IMG/VR virus record: IMGVR_UViG_3300009163_000037
Span: 1 to 59,668 of that record
Source: a virus
Length of the DNA: 59,668 bases
Direction: 5' to 3' (one strand)
Shown: one piece after another, positions 22,078 to 34,205 of the stretch
How positions within the stretch are numbered: position 1 is the first letter of the stretch
Layout of the letters: every line of letters starts with the position of its first letter
The notes under the pieces: model-generated
What the model saw: only the letters and a program-made list of their open reading frames with translations
Told to the model about the DNA's origin: nothing
The model's database searches: none
Made by a program: the position numbers and the translations under genes

Positions 22078-22292
22078 TGGATGATGAATTTGACAATATG
22101 CAAAAAGCCATTTATGTGGCTATAGCCAACACAGAGTGCAAAGAACCTCTTAACGCCATCATGGCGCTTTGTGCAACCATGTGCGACCTCTTAGTCCAAA
22201 CCAAGCTGGATGACGAGCGCTATGTGATTGACTCAGTTATACGAACCTTGCGCGTGACGAAAGAAATGCGTGGAAACATGGAGATTCATTAA
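22077..22292 (+). CDS. Small hypothetical protein, 71 aa
   Basis: It starts MDDEFDNMQKAIYVAIANTE and is all-helical with ALCATMCDLLVQTKL. One-base overlaps with both neighbours support translation. No family is recognised. Confidence 0.6.
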   Translation: MDDEFDNMQKAIYVAIANTECKEPLNAIMALCATMCDLLVQTKLDDERYVIDSVIRTLRVTKEMRGNMEIH

Positions 22293-22489
22293 TGACTGAG
22301 CATGAAGAAAACCTACGCGACTTGGCGGCAATGTTTGCTATGGCTGCACTATTGATTCGCAACAAAGGAGATGAGTATCCGCACGAAAAAGCTTTTAGGA
22401 TAGCTGACGCATTCATGGCCCATCGCAGGCCGGAAGAAGGCATTGCGGCAATTAAGAAACCCCGCAAACGTGATGTACAGGAATCGTAA
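22292..22489 (+). CDS. Small hypothetical protein, 65 aa
   Basis: It begins MTEHEENLRDLAAMFAMAAL and ends with a basic [11 protein letters not shown]. Helical, of unknown role. It overlaps the next gene by 17 nt. Confidence 0.6.
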   Translation: MTEHEENLRDLAAMFAMAALLIRNKGDEYPHEKAFRIADAFMAHRRPEEGIAAIKKPRKRDVQES

Positions 22490-22760
22490 GTTGTTAGACG
22501 CTGCGCGTGAGCTGCCCTGCCAGCACTGTCAAACCCAAGACGGTACGGTGGTGGCCGCTCACAGCAACCAGCTGCGTGACGGAAAGGGGCGGGGCCTCAA
22601 ATCCCACGACTACAGAATAGCGTCACTCTGTTACAGTTGCCATGCCGATCTTGACCAGGGAGCCCGCATGAGTAAGGCCGAAAGACTTGAGATGTGGGAG
22701 GAAGCACACCGCAAGACAATCGGCCTTATGTTTGAGCGAGGAATTATTGGGTTGCTCTGA
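22473..22760 (+). CDS. HNH-type nuclease (DUF1364/YbcO-like)
   Basis: A 95-residue protein with CQHC near residues 16-19, [21 protein letters not shown] and [12 protein letters not shown] near 52-63, the Cys/His arrangement of YbcO-type HNH proteins found in lambdoid nin regions. These are thought to cut or resolve DNA. I chose ATG 22473; the earlier in-frame TTG lacks a ribosome site. It is the last gene of the recombination operon, and its stop overlaps the convergent giant gene by 17 bp. Confidence 0.75.
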   Translation: MYRNRKLLDAARELPCQHCQTQDGTVVAAHSNQLRDGKGRGLKSHDYRIASLCYSCHADLDQGARMSKAERLEMWEEAHRKTIGLMFERGIIGLL

Positions 22761-25700
22761 CTTTGTCGTTGAACTCTTTCATCCTTTCGGTCTTTCTTTC
22801 GTCAATTTTCTTAATCTCTTCTTTAGAAGCCTTGCGCTCAATTGCAAGACGTTTCTCTTTGTTGAGCTTGCTAACGTCCCTTTGGGCAGCGTTAGCTTCT
22901 TTCCACATAAAGGCGGTTGGATTAGCCTTCATGTATTTATCAGTGGGCTCTTTGTTTGTTTCCCGCTGTTTAATCTCATGCTCAAACGTATTCATTCTCT
23001 CTAGGTTGTCATAGAACCTGGACGAGATAGCGGCAGGAGTTTTTGTTTCGCCAAGGAACTTACCAGCAACTGGAACCCGATACATTGGCTGCTCTTCACC
23101 TGCGACTTTAGCCCTAACTGATTCACCAGCTTTAACCATTTCACGGAATACACCACCAAAGTACTGCTCAGCCAAGTAGTCCAGCTGGTCTGCTGTTGGG
23201 CTAATCTTTCCTTTTGTATGCAATGTTCCAGCCGGAGAGGATGACCAGTTAAGGAAATAAGCAATGCCTTTACTGATGGCGCTTGCGCTTTCCCGTGAAC
23301 GCTCATAGCCAGGGGTCTCCTCGCCTGGGCGGTCTTTCCTTGCAATTGGCCGGCCAAACGCATCTTGATTCATTAAAACGTTTGCAATTGGATCTACAGG
23401 GGTTGGCATAATCTGCTGCCAAGAGGCGCCAATACCCAGTGGGTTTACAGAATCCAGCATCATTGGAAGAATATCAAAGATCTTGTCGGAAGCGGTTTCA
23501 TTGCTCTTCATCATCTTTGTTTTGATCATGAATGCTTCTGTCAGCATACGACCAATTCCAGGCAGCATACTAAAGCCTGGGGGGTATGGCGGATACATAA
23601 CAAAGTACTTACCACCACCGGTTGGAACAACAAACGCTTTTGCTTTAACAAACTCCGGTGGATCATCATCATCAAAGCCAGCAGCCGCCAATACTAAGGC
23701 TTGCATAATGCCAAGCCCAATACCTGAAGCAATGATTGCTTTTCCTTTTGGCCCTGTCAAAACTTTTTTGACTGTTACCGCGCCTTGAATGCCAGGGTTA
23801 ATAAACGAGAACCACGTTTGAAGTTTGGGAACTACTGCTCCCTTTTTATCAAAATTAAGGGTTGCGTTCTTAGACAAGCTTGCGCCCTTGTCATCACTCA
23901 TGCCGTTGTCAATGACTGCAACCTTAAACACGGCTAAGCGCACGGCGCCTTCCATTGAATCGTTATAGTCAGACAAATATTCAAACAAGTAATGGAGGCC
24001 AGCATTAATTTTGCCGCGATCCATTTCTGCAAGTTTTTTATCAAGCAGACTGAGTTCATCAGTAGTTGCTCTAACGCTCAACAGTCCTTTGATTCCCCAG
24101 CCCTTTTCCAATTTCTCAAGCCTGGTTTTTTGCTGAATAAAGTTTGCAGTAATTCCAGTGCCGCCGCCAGCCAGCTTCCAGCGACGATGTAGATCACGCC
24201 ATTCTTGCGGGCTTAACTCACCCTTCTCAAATACTTCATTTCCTTCACTCTTATCCCAGCCACGTTGATTTTTATAGATTGCAGCCATTGCAGGAAGAAT
24301 GCTCTTTCTAACTTTATCTTGTTGACCAGCAAGCTCTGTTGTTGTGAGCTGAAGCATTCCAGTGCCAACGTCACGGCCAAAGTTAAAGAAACCAAAAATT
24401 GGGTTGTATTGCGTATTAATAGCGGATATCCAGCGCGTGATCATCCCAGCAGTGCCAAGAAAAATGCCCAGCTTTTCAACGTCTAGGTTTCTTAACGACT
24501 TGACCATCCGCAGCGCGCGCTCATCACTTGGGTTAAAGATGATGAACCAGTCCTGACCATTAATACGAACAGGGAATACGTTGTCCATGCTACGCATAGC
24601 GGGATTTACAGCATATTTAACAAGGCCGGTTTCTTTATCAATGGTTGGAGTCTTTGGCTCTTGAATCATGTTCTCTGCTTCATCCGCAGATATACCAAGA
24701 GACTGAACTTCTTCTTTAAACTTCTTAATGCTTTTTAATGCATTAGGATTAACTGGCAACCAGAAGTTTGGATTTGGGTTTGTCAGCACCAGCCCCATCA
24801 ATGATTTGCCAATACGGATTTTTTCTGCTCTATCAATAGCGCGTTTACGCTGCAACACAATGTTTTGCAAAATGTTTGCAACGTCTTTGGTTGAACCAAA
24901 AGCGCGTTTAGAGAATGATCCCCTGGTTCCAAACCCTCCACCAGTGCCTACACCATGATGGACAAAGTCCAGGTCTTCACGCTGCAATGGAACATAGTGC
25001 TCGTATGCAGTGTTCCATGAGTTAACAGTATCCTGAATTTCAGCGCCAGACTTAACCAAAATATCCTGAGTTCCATCAACAATGCCATCAAACATCTTGG
25101 CAATTTTGTTATAGATTTTTAGCTTGTCTTGTGGAAGCTCCGTCAAGTACTTGAGCGCGTCTTTTGTCGTGATGCCAGATCCGCCATCGGGTAATGATGG
25201 GTTGATTTTGGCTACTTGTATGTTGCGCTCTTCAGCATGACGGTTATGCATATATGCCTCAAGCTCAAGAATGCTGACTTTGTTGTCATACATTTCTTTA
25301 ACAATCGGCATGATCTCATCATCTATAAAAACTTCTTCACGCGCAGCTTTACGGCTAACATAGCTTTCGTTTTTAAGATAAGGATCAATCTGTTCGTTAA
25401 CCAGCTCGCCACGAACCTTTCGGATTTCCTGCATAACACTCTTAAGGTCATGCTGCTTATCAAGGAAGTTATAAGCAAAGGTATCCATTGCGTTTGGTAT
25501 TGGCGCCTCAAACACCGGCTCTGGAGCTTCGTTGCCCCTAAAGTTCTTGCGTTCAATGGAGAAGTAATCACCCTCACCCAGCATATTGTGGGTAATAAGC
25601 TTGCCGTCAGATTTTGCAAGACTATCCAAGGCGCGGATAATTGACGCATCTGAATTTAAACCAAATATTGACTTGATCTTCTGGCCTAATTCTTTAAGCC

Positions 25701-28700
25701 AGTTTTTTAAGCGCGCAAGTATGCCACCCTGTACAGCGTCATAACGGCCCTTAACAACATCAGAGCCATTTACAGCCCAAAATTCAGATGGGTTGAAGTA
25801 CTCATAATGCTCTTTTGGAACCATACCAAGAACAAGCATTTCTCTTGCAAAATCTGCACTAGATCCACCATTTTGCAAAGCCTCCAATGTGGCCTTTATT
25901 TGTTCGTAGATTTTTTCTGCACCTTTGGGAACCTCTATTGCGCCCATATGGTTATTTCCATAATGGGATTCCATTAGCGCAGCAAAGAAAAGCTTTTCAT
26001 TGGGCGTCTTGGCATTCTTATTAGCCTTTGCCAACTGGGATGCCCAGGCTTTGCGAATGGCCTGTTGAACCTTGGCTGGCATCATGCGCTCAAGGTGATG
26101 CAAGATCTCGTGTACTGTTGTTAAATTAGATCCGCCTTCTTTAATAAGAGTCATTATGCGTCTATAGGCGTTGTATTGCCCACCTACACCAGCCTTACTT
26201 TTACCAACAATACTAATACCCAGCCCCTCAACTAAGCTTTCGTTTTGCACCATAAACCAAGTAGCCAAATCACGAGCTTCACGGGTAATATCGCCAGACA
26301 AAACAGCTTCATTCAATCTCTTTTGAATGTGCAAGAAACCGCGTTTGCGTTCAGCAACATCTTTTTCAGATTGAAGTTCTTCATCCGCAAGAATAGCGGC
26401 ATCCGATCTTTCAACATATTGCTCATCGGTCATGCGACCATCTTTGCGCATTCGGTTGTAAGTCTTTAAAGTACGCTTTAAAGAGGTGGAGCGTTTTTTC
26501 TCTTCTTCTTTAACGTAACCATCAAGGCTATAAAAGTTTCTTTCTTTTGGCTCTTTTGGTTTTCCTGGAGCCTCTTCTTCAGTCTTAACCTCAAGCTTGG
26601 CTACCTCAGTCTCACGGCCAGCCACCTTGCGCTCAACCTTCAGCTGGGGCGCAGCTGGCTTTTCTGCTGGGCCTAGAACCTCAACTTCAGGATCGCGAAC
26701 CATAACCTTGTTAGAGTCTTCAGCAAAGTCAAACCCAAACTTCTTGTACAGGTCTTCCAGCTGCTGGCTATCAAGGCCAAAGTTCTTTTCCTTGACGTTT
26801 ACAAGGGGAACCGGCTCAATGTAGAGAGTAACTCCATACTGGTCAGCGGCATCAACGATGTTTTGGAGCGCCTCGTTGGCCTTCCCCTGGTTGCGCTTGG
26901 CCTGGTCTACCAGCAAAGCATTGATCACCAGGTCGGTGGACTCACCCTGACCTGTCAGGACGGCATTCTTGTTCTGGAATAGGACAAGCTGGGGCGTTAG
27001 CGAGATACGCACGCCGTCTTTCTCAAACGTACGATGGGGCTCGCCACCTTTGTCAACGTAGGTGCGCGGGTTATCAAGAGCCAACACCTCGTAACCGTCA
27101 TTGAACAGCACGGAGGCCATAGGGTAGCGTAGGTTGCGTCCCTCTGGCGTTTCTACGGGCTTAGCCTCCTCTTGTTTGCTTATGTATCCAAACTTTTCAG
27201 CATTTTTTATTGATTTTGCATCCATTGATAAAGGAATATTTTTAACCCCAGAATCACGCAGATATGCATATCTATGTCGCCCATCTCCAAAAACGATAGC
27301 TCCATTTTTATCTACGGAAACATTTGGTGCCTCTATAGATTTTGCATCTTTAATAAATTCTGCAAATTTTTTGTATCGGCCTTCTATCCCACCCTCTCCG
27401 CCTTCGCCAACATATTGCCATGTTGTTTTGGAAAAGGCTTTATCAAAAACATCAGTGTTAACTTCAACTAATTGATTTCCCTTTTCCAGTGGGTGCATTG
27501 TTACTGGAACATCTTTTCCATTAACTTGAATAACATCTTCAGTTTTTGCGGGAGTTTTTTCTTGCTCTTGCTGGAACGCTAAGTCAAACTTTTTCATGGC
27601 GGCATCGTAAACTTTACGGCCTGCCAAGAATTCATCATCACCAATCTCTTGAGCGCGATAAGCTTTTTGTATTTTTTCAAATTCTTTAATGGCTACATTG
27701 GATTCATCCAACGCTTTTTGGTACTCCTTTGATGGAGGCACTTCTTGTATTTCTTGTTTTCCATTAATTATGTAACGGGCGATAGTGGCTGCTTCCTCCA
27801 AGTCACCATCGTAGTACTTGTCTTGGAATTCAGAGCTGTCAATGGCTTTTTCATCAGCCTCTGTAGCGCCATCAAATGCATTGGGATCAACGCCGTAATA
27901 GGTGCGAGTCAAGCGCTCAGCTGGCGTCATGCTCTCAGCATTGTTAGCCATGAAGAATGCATAAGCAAATCCTTCAGGCGTCAACGAACGGGCGTACTTG
28001 TCCTTGCCGCTTAGTTTGACTATCTTTGAACCTTCAGTCGGCTCAACAGGGGCCATAGGCAGATCATTGTCAAAGTTACCCCACAGCAGGGTTTTCTTTG
28101 TGTATGGATCGCCGTAGTAGTTGGGATCAAATGTTAGGTGAGCTGGCGGCAGATTGTTCAGCTTTGCAATACGGCCAACAGGGTTCTCCATTGCCCAGAT
28201 CTTTGGCTGGAGAAACTCAACTGTACGCAGTACTTGTTTTACTAGCTCATTGCTAATCTCTGTCTGTCCTTTGGCATCTTTCTTGGCCCAGAACTGAGCG
28301 CCTGAAGAAGCAAAGTCTGTGCATGGAGGGGCTGCAAGAATGCCCCAGATTTCCATATCGCCAAATCCTTCGTTAAGAAGGTACTCTGCACCAAAGTCGT
28401 TAATGTCTTCGCCTGTTTGGATATCAAAGGTATAGACACTGTAGCCGGCTTCTTGCCAGGGCTTAGCCCACTCACCAGACGCATCAAACAGGCTCATGAT
28501 TGTCCTGTTGAAATTCTTGCTGGTCTTGCCTTGGCGCTTGGCTTCTGCTTTCCATTCTTCTAATTGAGCTTTGGCCTCTTCAGGCGTCAGCATTTCGGTT
28601 GGTTTAGGCTTTGCAGGATTTTCAGCCGCGTGCATCAATGCGTTATAACGAATGTCAAACGGATTTTCTTCATCCCGCGTTTTGCTTAACAGCTCACCAA

Positions 28701-31614
28701 CAGTGGAGGAGTCGGCTTCAAAAGGAACAATTTTAACGCCTTCTTCTTCAGGAGCCTCTTCAGCAAGAAGATCTTTCTGCCCACGCGCAGCCGCAACATC
28801 AGCAGCACGATCACTGCCTGTTAAAGTAAATTCACCAACCTCTTTGTCAGCCTTAGCCCTGTCTTCAGCCTCTTTATTAGCCTTAGCTTCAGCGGCCTCC
28901 GCTGCCTCTGCCTTGTTACGATACTCTTCTTTGGCCCTTAATCCTTCTGGGGTTGGTTTAGTAAGCGTTTCTCCTTCATCTGGCTCAGAAGGTGGAATCT
29001 TGCTTTCGGGCTCAACGCTGCGAGCATTGATTTCACCCTCTCTTTGTTCGTCTGCTGCTTTTTGAAGCTCAAGATTTTGCTCCTCAGTGGTTAGGTAATC
29101 GTTAACAAGTTCTTCTGCGTCTTTAACAGAACCAAATATTGTTTCAATCTCTACTTGTGCGTCATAAGGAATGTAGTCCGCTGAACGCATCTTGTCTTTG
29201 ATGTACTCTTCTGCGGCCTGACCGTCAAAGTTAGGGACATCTGTCCGCATTTTGTACGGCAAAAATTCATTTAGGTCTCCATCTGAAACCATGTCTGCAA
29301 TTGATTTGCCGCCTTGTTTAGCTTTAAGCTTCTTTTGATAAAGCTGTGGCTTTTTACCAAACAGCTCAGCCATATCGGAGTCACCTAGCTTGCCGGTCAA
29401 CGCTGACCACAAACTAAGTTTTGGACTACCTTTAATCTGGCTAATATCTCTTTCACCTTTTGCAACTCGCGTTTCAGCATCAGCAACTTCTTCTGGCTTG
29501 GGAACAGCGCGGCGAATTAATTGCTGGGCTTGTGCAGCAGAGTCGTTGGCACGCTTGATTGCAAGATTGAATTTTTCTGGATTAGCGCGTTTTTGATCGT
29601 TTTCCAGGGCGTAGTGGCCCGACAAAAGCTGCAAACCATCAGACAATAAATTGCTGTATTGGGTCTTTAAATTACCCAACCCTAAAGGAAACTTCTTATC
29701 GTTAACTTGATAGCCAAGATTATTAAGCGCTGTGGTTATATCTTGGATAGATGAGCTTACTTTTTCAAAAGCAGCTTTTGCTTCAGGTGATGCCGTCTTT
29801 TGAAATGTATCGTAATACTTTTGTTCATTAGGCTGCAAAAACTCAGACCATTTAAAGCCTTCTTCTTTAGCCTCAGTCTTGCCTTGCTTTGCCTGAAACT
29901 CTTGTAACTTTTCTTTGTAAAAGGGAAGGGAGTTTTCTTTCACCATTCCTTTTGAAAGGCTTCCGCGCATTGCATCCGCAAAACCCTTTTCACCAGCGGC
30001 CTCTATTTGATCCGCAATACCAGATACCTCTTGCTCAAATGGAGTCAAAGTCTTTTTGGGAGCTTTCTCTTTGTACTCTGCATCAATGCGCGCCTTCTCA
30101 GCTTCAAGCCTATCGTACTGCTCTTGCGTAATACGGCCTTCTCTGACGGCATCTGGGGCTTTAGCATATGCAGAGTCAATTAATTTCTTTTGCTCTTCAA
30201 TTGGGCGCTCACCCAGATTGCTTAGCGTTAGTCTTTCAGCAGGGGCTGCGGGCGCTTGTTGTCCTTGCGCTTCTGCTTCGACGGCTTTAGGGGCTTCAAC
30301 GGCACTTGGGATTCCTTCAATAGAAACAGGGGTTGGGGTAGTTGGAGCTTGCTCCTCCATTTGCTTGCGAACAAATGGGCCAGTCTCTGCAACTGTTGGT
30401 TGAATTTGAGCTTTAGGTTCTTTAACTGTCGCAGCTGATACAGTTGGTTTCTCTCCTAGCGCTTCACGCAGCATAGCCTCCGTATCCATAGACTCGGAAG
30501 GGGCAGCTGCAAGCGGGCCTTTGCTTGGAGCTACAGGCGGCACTCCAGGCGGCGGTGGAACTTCCGCTTCAGGGGCTCCAGGCGGGGCTTTCCTTCTACC
30601 GGCCAGGGCAGTAGCTCCAACACCCATAGCGCCACCAGTCACTATGCCCATACCACCGGCTTCAGCAGTTCCCTCCATTAGCGGTCTGCCTTGGGCGTAG
30701 TTCATCCACATCTGCTCTTGAACAGACTGTGGAAACTCCTCAAACAAACCTTCAGATACGCCCGCAGCGGAGGCTCTTAAGGCAAAGTCTTTAACTGATT
30801 TTGCTCCACCCATAGTGGAGCCACTAGCCAGCAATGTATCTATATCATCAAGTCCAAGCTTGTTAGCCAACTTGCCGCCAGCAATACCAAACGCAGCTGT
30901 ACCTAAGCCGGAACCTACAGCTGATGCAACCTGCTTACCACTTAGTAGTTGGTCTTTTGACTCTTGGCGCATTTGCTCTGCTGCACTACCAGCACCAACT
31001 ACACCCTCGCCCAATGCGCCTGCCAAGTAAGGCGCCAAAGCTGGGGCTGCTTTCATCAAGCCTTTAGCTACTCCTGCGCCGCCAAGCATTGATGCCAATG
31101 ACTCTATTCCTGCTTGAGCAACAACACTTGGGTTTTCAAGTGCGGCGCCTACTGTAGGAAGTAAACCTTTTGTTTCACTTACCCGGCGGCTGGCAGCTTG
31201 TTGGGCCTCGGAGTAATAACTGTCCAAAATTTCCTTAGCGTCTTTAGGCTTAAACCCAGCGTCTTGCAAAAGTTTGCCGGCGTAACCCATTGTTGGCAGG
31301 TCAGCCACACCAACAGCAAATTCAGGAACAGCAATTGCACTTTTAAGAAACGCAATCCCAAGATCTTTAGTTGTACCGGAAAGGGTGCGTTCTGGGATTT
31401 CTTGCTTTCTCTTTTCAACAGCAGCCAAATAAGCATCCCTGCCCATGCCAGTAATCTGGCCCTCAACATTTTTTGTGATGGCGCTGGCCCCTGGAGATGG
31501 CGCAGGGCTCCAGCTACTAGCAGCAATCTGCTGTAACTCTAAATCCGTAGCATCAGCTGGCCCTTCAATATTGAGAATGGAACCGTCAGGAGCTTGGACT
31601 TTAAAGATAGGCAT
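22744..31614 (-). CDS. Giant polyvalent virion protein (2956 aa)
   Basis: Approximate domain order: a virion-protein-like N-terminus ([18 protein letters not shown]) with hydrophobic patches at 90-110 and 185-245; a Pro/Ala-rich linker at 340-480; a long helical region; a C5-cytosine methyltransferase at about 1035-1210 ([23 protein letters not shown] near 1100, AMENPVGRI near 1143, YTKKTLLWG); a ParB/Srx-like segment with [13 protein letters not shown] near 1446; a GNAT-like segment with [13 protein letters not shown] near 1571; a zincin-like HEILHHLE near 1836; and an LPD38-like C-terminal region from about 2400 with a hydrophobic stretch near 2625. Such polyvalent proteins are thought to be injected with the DNA to modify it or block host defences (for example DarB of P1). 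It overlaps the convergent HNH gene and is the last late gene. Confidence 0.85.
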   Translation of the reverse strand: MPIFKVQAPDGSILNIEGPADATDLELQQIAASSWSPAPSPGASAITKNVEGQITGMGRDAYLAAVEKRKQEIPERTLSGTTKDLGIAFLKSAIAVPEFAVGVADLPTMGYAGKLLQDAGFKPKDAKEILDSYYSEAQQAASRRVSETKGLLPTVGAALENPSVVAQAGIESLASMLGGAGVAKGLMKAAPALAPYLAGALGEGVVGAGSAAEQMRQESKDQLLSGKQVASAVGSGLGTAAFGIAGGKLANKLGLDDIDTLLASGSTMGGAKSVKDFALRASAAGVSEGLFEEFPQSVQEQMWMNYAQGRPLMEGTAEAGGMGIVTGGAMGVGATALAGRRKAPPGAPEAEVPPPPGVPPVAPSKGPLAAAPSESMDTEAMLREALGEKPTVSAATVKEPKAQIQPTVAETGPFVRKQMEEQAPTTPTPVSIEGIPSAVEAPKAVEAEAQGQQAPAAPAERLTLSNLGERPIEEQKKLIDSAYAKAPDAVREGRITQEQYDRLEAEKARIDAEYKEKAPKKTLTPFEQEVSGIADQIEAAGEKGFADAMRGSLSKGMVKENSLPFYKEKLQEFQAKQGKTEAKEEGFKWSEFLQPNEQKYYDTFQKTASPEAKAAFEKVSSSIQDITTALNNLGYQVNDKKFPLGLGNLKTQYSNLLSDGLQLLSGHYALENDQKRANPEKFNLAIKRANDSAAQAQQLIRRAVPKPEEVADAETRVAKGERDISQIKGSPKLSLWSALTGKLGDSDMAELFGKKPQLYQKKLKAKQGGKSIADMVSDGDLNEFLPYKMRTDVPNFDGQAAEEYIKDKMRSADYIPYDAQVEIETIFGSVKDAEELVNDYLTTEEQNLELQKAADEQREGEINARSVEPESKIPPSEPDEGETLTKPTPEGLRAKEEYRNKAEAAEAAEAKANKEAEDRAKADKEVGEFTLTGSDRAADVAAARGQKDLLAEEAPEEEGVKIVPFEADSSTVGELLSKTRDEENPFDIRYNALMHAAENPAKPKPTEMLTPEEAKAQLEEWKAEAKRQGKTSKNFNRTIMSLFDASGEWAKPWQEAGYSVYTFDIQTGEDINDFGAEYLLNEGFGDMEIWGILAAPPCTDFASSGAQFWAKKDAKGQTEISNELVKQVLRTVEFLQPKIWAMENPVGRIAKLNNLPPAHLTFDPNYYGDPYTKKTLLWGNFDNDLPMAPVEPTEGSKIVKLSGKDKYARSLTPEGFAYAFFMANNAESMTPAERLTRTYYGVDPNAFDGATEADEKAIDSSEFQDKYYDGDLEEAATIARYIINGKQEIQEVPPSKEYQKALDESNVAIKEFEKIQKAYRAQEIGDDEFLAGRKVYDAAMKKFDLAFQQEQEKTPAKTEDVIQVNGKDVPVTMHPLEKGNQLVEVNTDVFDKAFSKTTWQYVGEGGEGGIEGRYKKFAEFIKDAKSIEAPNVSVDKNGAIVFGDGRHRYAYLRDSGVKNIPLSMDAKSIKNAEKFGYISKQEEAKPVETPEGRNLRYPMASVLFNDGYEVLALDNPRTYVDKGGEPHRTFEKDGVRISLTPQLVLFQNKNAVLTGQGESTDLVINALLVDQAKRNQGKANEALQNIVDAADQYGVTLYIEPVPLVNVKEKNFGLDSQQLEDLYKKFGFDFAEDSNKVMVRDPEVEVLGPAEKPAAPQLKVERKVAGRETEVAKLEVKTEEEAPGKPKEPKERNFYSLDGYVKEEEKKRSTSLKRTLKTYNRMRKDGRMTDEQYVERSDAAILADEELQSEKDVAERKRGFLHIQKRLNEAVLSGDITREARDLATWFMVQNESLVEGLGISIVGKSKAGVGGQYNAYRRIMTLIKEGGSNLTTVHEILHHLERMMPAKVQQAIRKAWASQLAKANKNAKTPNEKLFFAALMESHYGNNHMGAIEVPKGAEKIYEQIKATLEALQNGGSSADFAREMLVLGMVPKEHYEYFNPSEFWAVNGSDVVKGRYDAVQGGILARLKNWLKELGQKIKSIFGLNSDASIIRALDSLAKSDGKLITHNMLGEGDYFSIERKNFRGNEAPEPVFEAPIPNAMDTFAYNFLDKQHDLKSVMQEIRKVRGELVNEQIDPYLKNESYVSRKAAREEVFIDDEIMPIVKEMYDNKVSILELEAYMHNRHAEERNIQVAKINPSLPDGGSGITTKDALKYLTELPQDKLKIYNKIAKMFDGIVDGTQDILVKSGAEIQDTVNSWNTAYEHYVPLQREDLDFVHHGVGTGGGFGTRGSFSKRAFGSTKDVANILQNIVLQRKRAIDRAEKIRIGKSLMGLVLTNPNPNFWLPVNPNALKSIKKFKEEVQSLGISADEAENMIQEPKTPTIDKETGLVKYAVNPAMRSMDNVFPVRINGQDWFIIFNPSDERALRMVKSLRNLDVEKLGIFLGTAGMITRWISAINTQYNPIFGFFNFGRDVGTGMLQLTTTELAGQQDKVRKSILPAMAAIYKNQRGWDKSEGNEVFEKGELSPQEWRDLHRRWKLAGGGTGITANFIQQKTRLEKLEKGWGIKGLLSVRATTDELSLLDKKLAEMDRGKINAGLHYLFEYLSDYNDSMEGAVRLAVFKVAVIDNGMSDDKGASLSKNATLNFDKKGAVVPKLQTWFSFINPGIQGAVTVKKVLTGPKGKAIIASGIGLGIMQALVLAAAGFDDDDPPEFVKAKAFVVPTGGGKYFVMYPPYPPGFSMLPGIGRMLTEAFMIKTKMMKSNETASDKIFDILPMMLDSVNPLGIGASWQQIMPTPVDPIANVLMNQDAFGRPIARKDRPGEETPGYERSRESASAISKGIAYFLNWSSSPAGTLHTKGKISPTADQLDYLAEQYFGGVFREMVKAGESVRAKVAGEEQPMYRVPVAGKFLGETKTPAAISSRFYDNLERMNTFEHEIKQRETNKEPTDKYMKANPTAFMWKEANAAQRDVSKLNKEKRLAIERKASKEEIKKIDERKTERMKEFNDKVRATQ

Positions 31615-33308
31615 TATCGTAATACTTTAAATTGATTAGCGCGGGAAGCTGGCAATTGCGGAGCGGCCGGAGTCTCCGATCCCATAGATGATATGCTATT
31701 TCCTTCGCCGCTAAACCATTTTTCAAGAGCGCTTTTTTCTTCTTTGACGGGTGGCGGAGCAAAGTCCTCATACTTGGGAAGATCGCTTATCGGCGCTGGA
31801 GTTAAATTAAATTCTTTGTAAGCTCTTTCACGAATTTTGTCGCGGGAAGCCCTTAAAAATTTACCTTCTTGCGAGTCTAATTTATCAATAGGAAGGGCGG
31901 CAATACGCTTATTAATTTCAGCGTAATCGGAGTTAGTGCGCAATAAATTGCGTTCAATATTGTTAATTATTTTGTCTTCAGCCGTTAGCTTTGTACCTGC
32001 TAACTGATCCATTTGCTCTTTTCTAAGAGCTAGTTCAGCATTTTTTGTAGCCTCTTGCATCCTAAGCCGCGCTTTTTCAATCTCAGCTTGAGAAGCATTG
32101 TGGCGCACTCTTTCGTCGTAATCCAACTTTGCTTGTTTTTCAAGTGCTTTGTAATGCGCCAGCGTACCTTGCATTTGCTGCTCTTGCGTAGCTTGCGAAA
32201 GAACTTTCTCTCCAGCTTGAAGCTTAGCTGCATCAATCTTGGCTTGGCGTTCTGCAATGGATTTCTTAAGTTCCATAGCGTCATTAACACGGCCTTCAGC
32301 AAATGCGCGTTGCATTGCCTCTGTATCAGCTTGAAGCTTGGTAACCTCAATATCCTGAGCGCGCTCTAGTGCAGACTGGGCTTGCTTGCGCTTGATTTCG
32401 TCGGCTGTAGCTGCGTTATAAGACTTACCAAAGCCACCAAATGCTTCGCCCAAGCCCAATCCTTTTTGACCGCGTGTAGCTTCACCGGCTGAGATCAAAG
32501 CATTAGACAGCGCTGCAAGACCCATCTTTCCTTCGCCTTCTTGAAACTGTGACTTGGATGCTTCATTCTGAGCTTGAAGTTTTGATACCAAAGCCATTAA
32601 CGTATCGCCAGGAATCTTGTTTAAGATTGCTGCCATCTGAGGATTCTTTTTAATCAATTCCTCACGAACAGCTTCTTTGTCTACAGGAGCGGGAATATTA
32701 GATTCCCCCCTCAATGCAGCGCGCAATGCTTGCGTAGCATCGCCTACCAATGATGAAACCCCGCTAGGCTGAGTAACAGGTTTTTCCAAATTACCCATAT
32801 TGGCTCTAGCTTCCGCTTCACCAGCAGTGCCTTCACCCATTTCACCACCGCCACCAGGGACTAGCTCGCCTTCAGCAAACGCAACTATCCCACCAGGGGC
32901 GTATTTAAAGATATCCTTATTCATGGGGATGTTGGTCAACCCGCCAGCGGCCATGCGCGCAGGAGCCATTTGAGGCATTGCCTGCATGGGAGGACGCGGC
33001 ATCTGCTGCGGCATCTGCTGAGGCATAGGCGGACGCTGTGGAGGCATTCCAGCTGGCATTCCTTGAGGAGGCATTCCTTGGCTCACAGGAGGGGGCATAA
33101 CGGACGGAAGGCCGCTCATCTCAGACTCAAGCTGCTCTTTAACAGACTGAGTAGGCGCCTGTGTAGCGCGATTTTCCATTGCTTTACGGCGGTTTAATTC
33201 GCCCAATGCCATGTACGGAGGTACTTCAGGATTCTGCCCGTTGGCATAACCCATGATTGCCTGAATAGGTAGATCCTTCAGGTTTTCTTGAATTTCAATG
33301 AGGTTCAT
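31614..33308 (-). CDS. Virion structural protein, 564 aa, Pro/Met/Gln-rich N-terminus
   Basis: The N-terminus ([20 protein letters not shown]) is followed by a Pro/Gln/Met-rich segment (residues about 70-115), a glycine-rich [14 protein letters not shown] stretch and a long Ala/Gln coiled-coil middle (about 260-460). It is a recurrent type in uncultured phages next to polyvalent proteins, probably an internal or tail-tip virion protein. AAGGA precedes ATG 33308; the stop overlaps the next start (TAATG). Confidence 0.7.
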   Translation of the reverse strand: MNLIEIQENLKDLPIQAIMGYANGQNPEVPPYMALGELNRRKAMENRATQAPTQSVKEQLESEMSGLPSVMPPPVSQGMPPQGMPAGMPPQRPPMPQQMPQQMPRPPMQAMPQMAPARMAAGGLTNIPMNKDIFKYAPGGIVAFAEGELVPGGGGEMGEGTAGEAEARANMGNLEKPVTQPSGVSSLVGDATQALRAALRGESNIPAPVDKEAVREELIKKNPQMAAILNKIPGDTLMALVSKLQAQNEASKSQFQEGEGKMGLAALSNALISAGEATRGQKGLGLGEAFGGFGKSYNAATADEIKRKQAQSALERAQDIEVTKLQADTEAMQRAFAEGRVNDAMELKKSIAERQAKIDAAKLQAGEKVLSQATQEQQMQGTLAHYKALEKQAKLDYDERVRHNASQAEIEKARLRMQEATKNAELALRKEQMDQLAGTKLTAEDKIINNIERNLLRTNSDYAEINKRIAALPIDKLDSQEGKFLRASRDKIRERAYKEFNLTPAPISDLPKYEDFAPPPVKEEKSALEKWFSGEGNSISSMGSETPAAPQLPASRANQFKVLR

Positions 33309-33317
33309 TTTGGTTCC

Positions 33318-34196
33318 TTAAGACCCTACGTCAAGGCCTAAGCCTTTAAGTAATTCGCCAACATCTTTGTAGCCGAAAGCTGATGCTGCTGCGGTGGCGC
33401 CGCCAAGTGAGCTTAACAGTGAGCCAATGCCGGTCAATGAACCAGGTTGGTTTGTTACTGAAGACACAGGCAGGCCAGACATCATGTCGCGCTGGAACTG
33501 TACCTGCTGATATGGGAACTGACGCTGGGTTTCAAATTCAGCTTTGTCAGCTGCAACGCCTTCAGCTGTAATGCCACGCTGCGTATTGCCTGCGGCTCCA
33601 AGCATATTTGAAAGCGTTTGGCCTTGAGTCTGCTCAGTATTGAACTGATTCATAGCCTTATCGTAGGCGTTAGCGTAGCCCTGACCAACAGTCTCGTTCT
33701 GTTTTTGCATCAAGTTACGTTGGTTTTCAGCATTCATAATGGCATTACGGCTACCACCAAACGCGCCTTGCGATGTCATCTTTGCGTTGTTGCCCATCTG
33801 TGTAATTTCAGATTGACGGCGTAATTCGTCAAGCTGAGGCGTTAAAACAGACTGCAAATATGGATTCATGTATTGCGCAGCTAACCCTGGCGTGCCTGTT
33901 TGGTCAGGTGTAACGCCGTTTTGTGGCAGCTGGTATGCACCGGTAGAGCTAAACGATTGGCCTAAGTTACTAGGGAATGTTAAGCTTGCAAGCCCTTGAA
34001 ATTGTTTGTTCTGAAGATCAGAAGGGCCAGCAGTGAGCGGGCCACCATATACCTGATAAGGTTGGTTGGACAGCGCTTGGGCTTGGCCTAGGTAATTGGT
34101 AATGTAAGGGGATGCCCAATCGGATATCCCTTGCATATTAGTTCCGCCAGTTGTCAGATTGTTATCCAATGTCGACGGTGATTGTGGTGTAGCCAT
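33318..34196 (-). CDS. Virion structural protein, 292 aa
   Basis: A Gln/Asn/Gly-rich protein with SQGAFGGSRNAIMNAENQRN, a QFPYQQVQFQRDMMSGLP segment and a hydrophobic Gly/Ala-rich C-terminal stretch (TGIGSLLSSLGGATAAASAFG). This pattern is common in short-tailed phages just upstream of large internal proteins. It may be an ejection-associated protein. AAGGAG is well placed. Confidence 0.7.
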   Translation of the reverse strand: MATPQSPSTLDNNLTTGGTNMQGISDWASPYITNYLGQAQALSNQPYQVYGGPLTAGPSDLQNKQFQGLASLTFPSNLGQSFSSTGAYQLPQNGVTPDQTGTPGLAAQYMNPYLQSVLTPQLDELRRQSEITQMGNNAKMTSQGAFGGSRNAIMNAENQRNLMQKQNETVGQGYANAYDKAMNQFNTEQTQGQTLSNMLGAAGNTQRGITAEGVAADKAEFETQRQFPYQQVQFQRDMMSGLPVSSVTNQPGSLTGIGSLLSSLGGATAAASAFGYKDVGELLKGLGLDVGS

Positions 34197-34205
34197 GATG
34201 GCTCC

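Noticed and set aside
30424-30445. AACTGTCGCA/TGATACAGTT pair in the giant gene
   Set aside because: The centre is two bases instead of one and the left half has mismatches; it is coding sequence.
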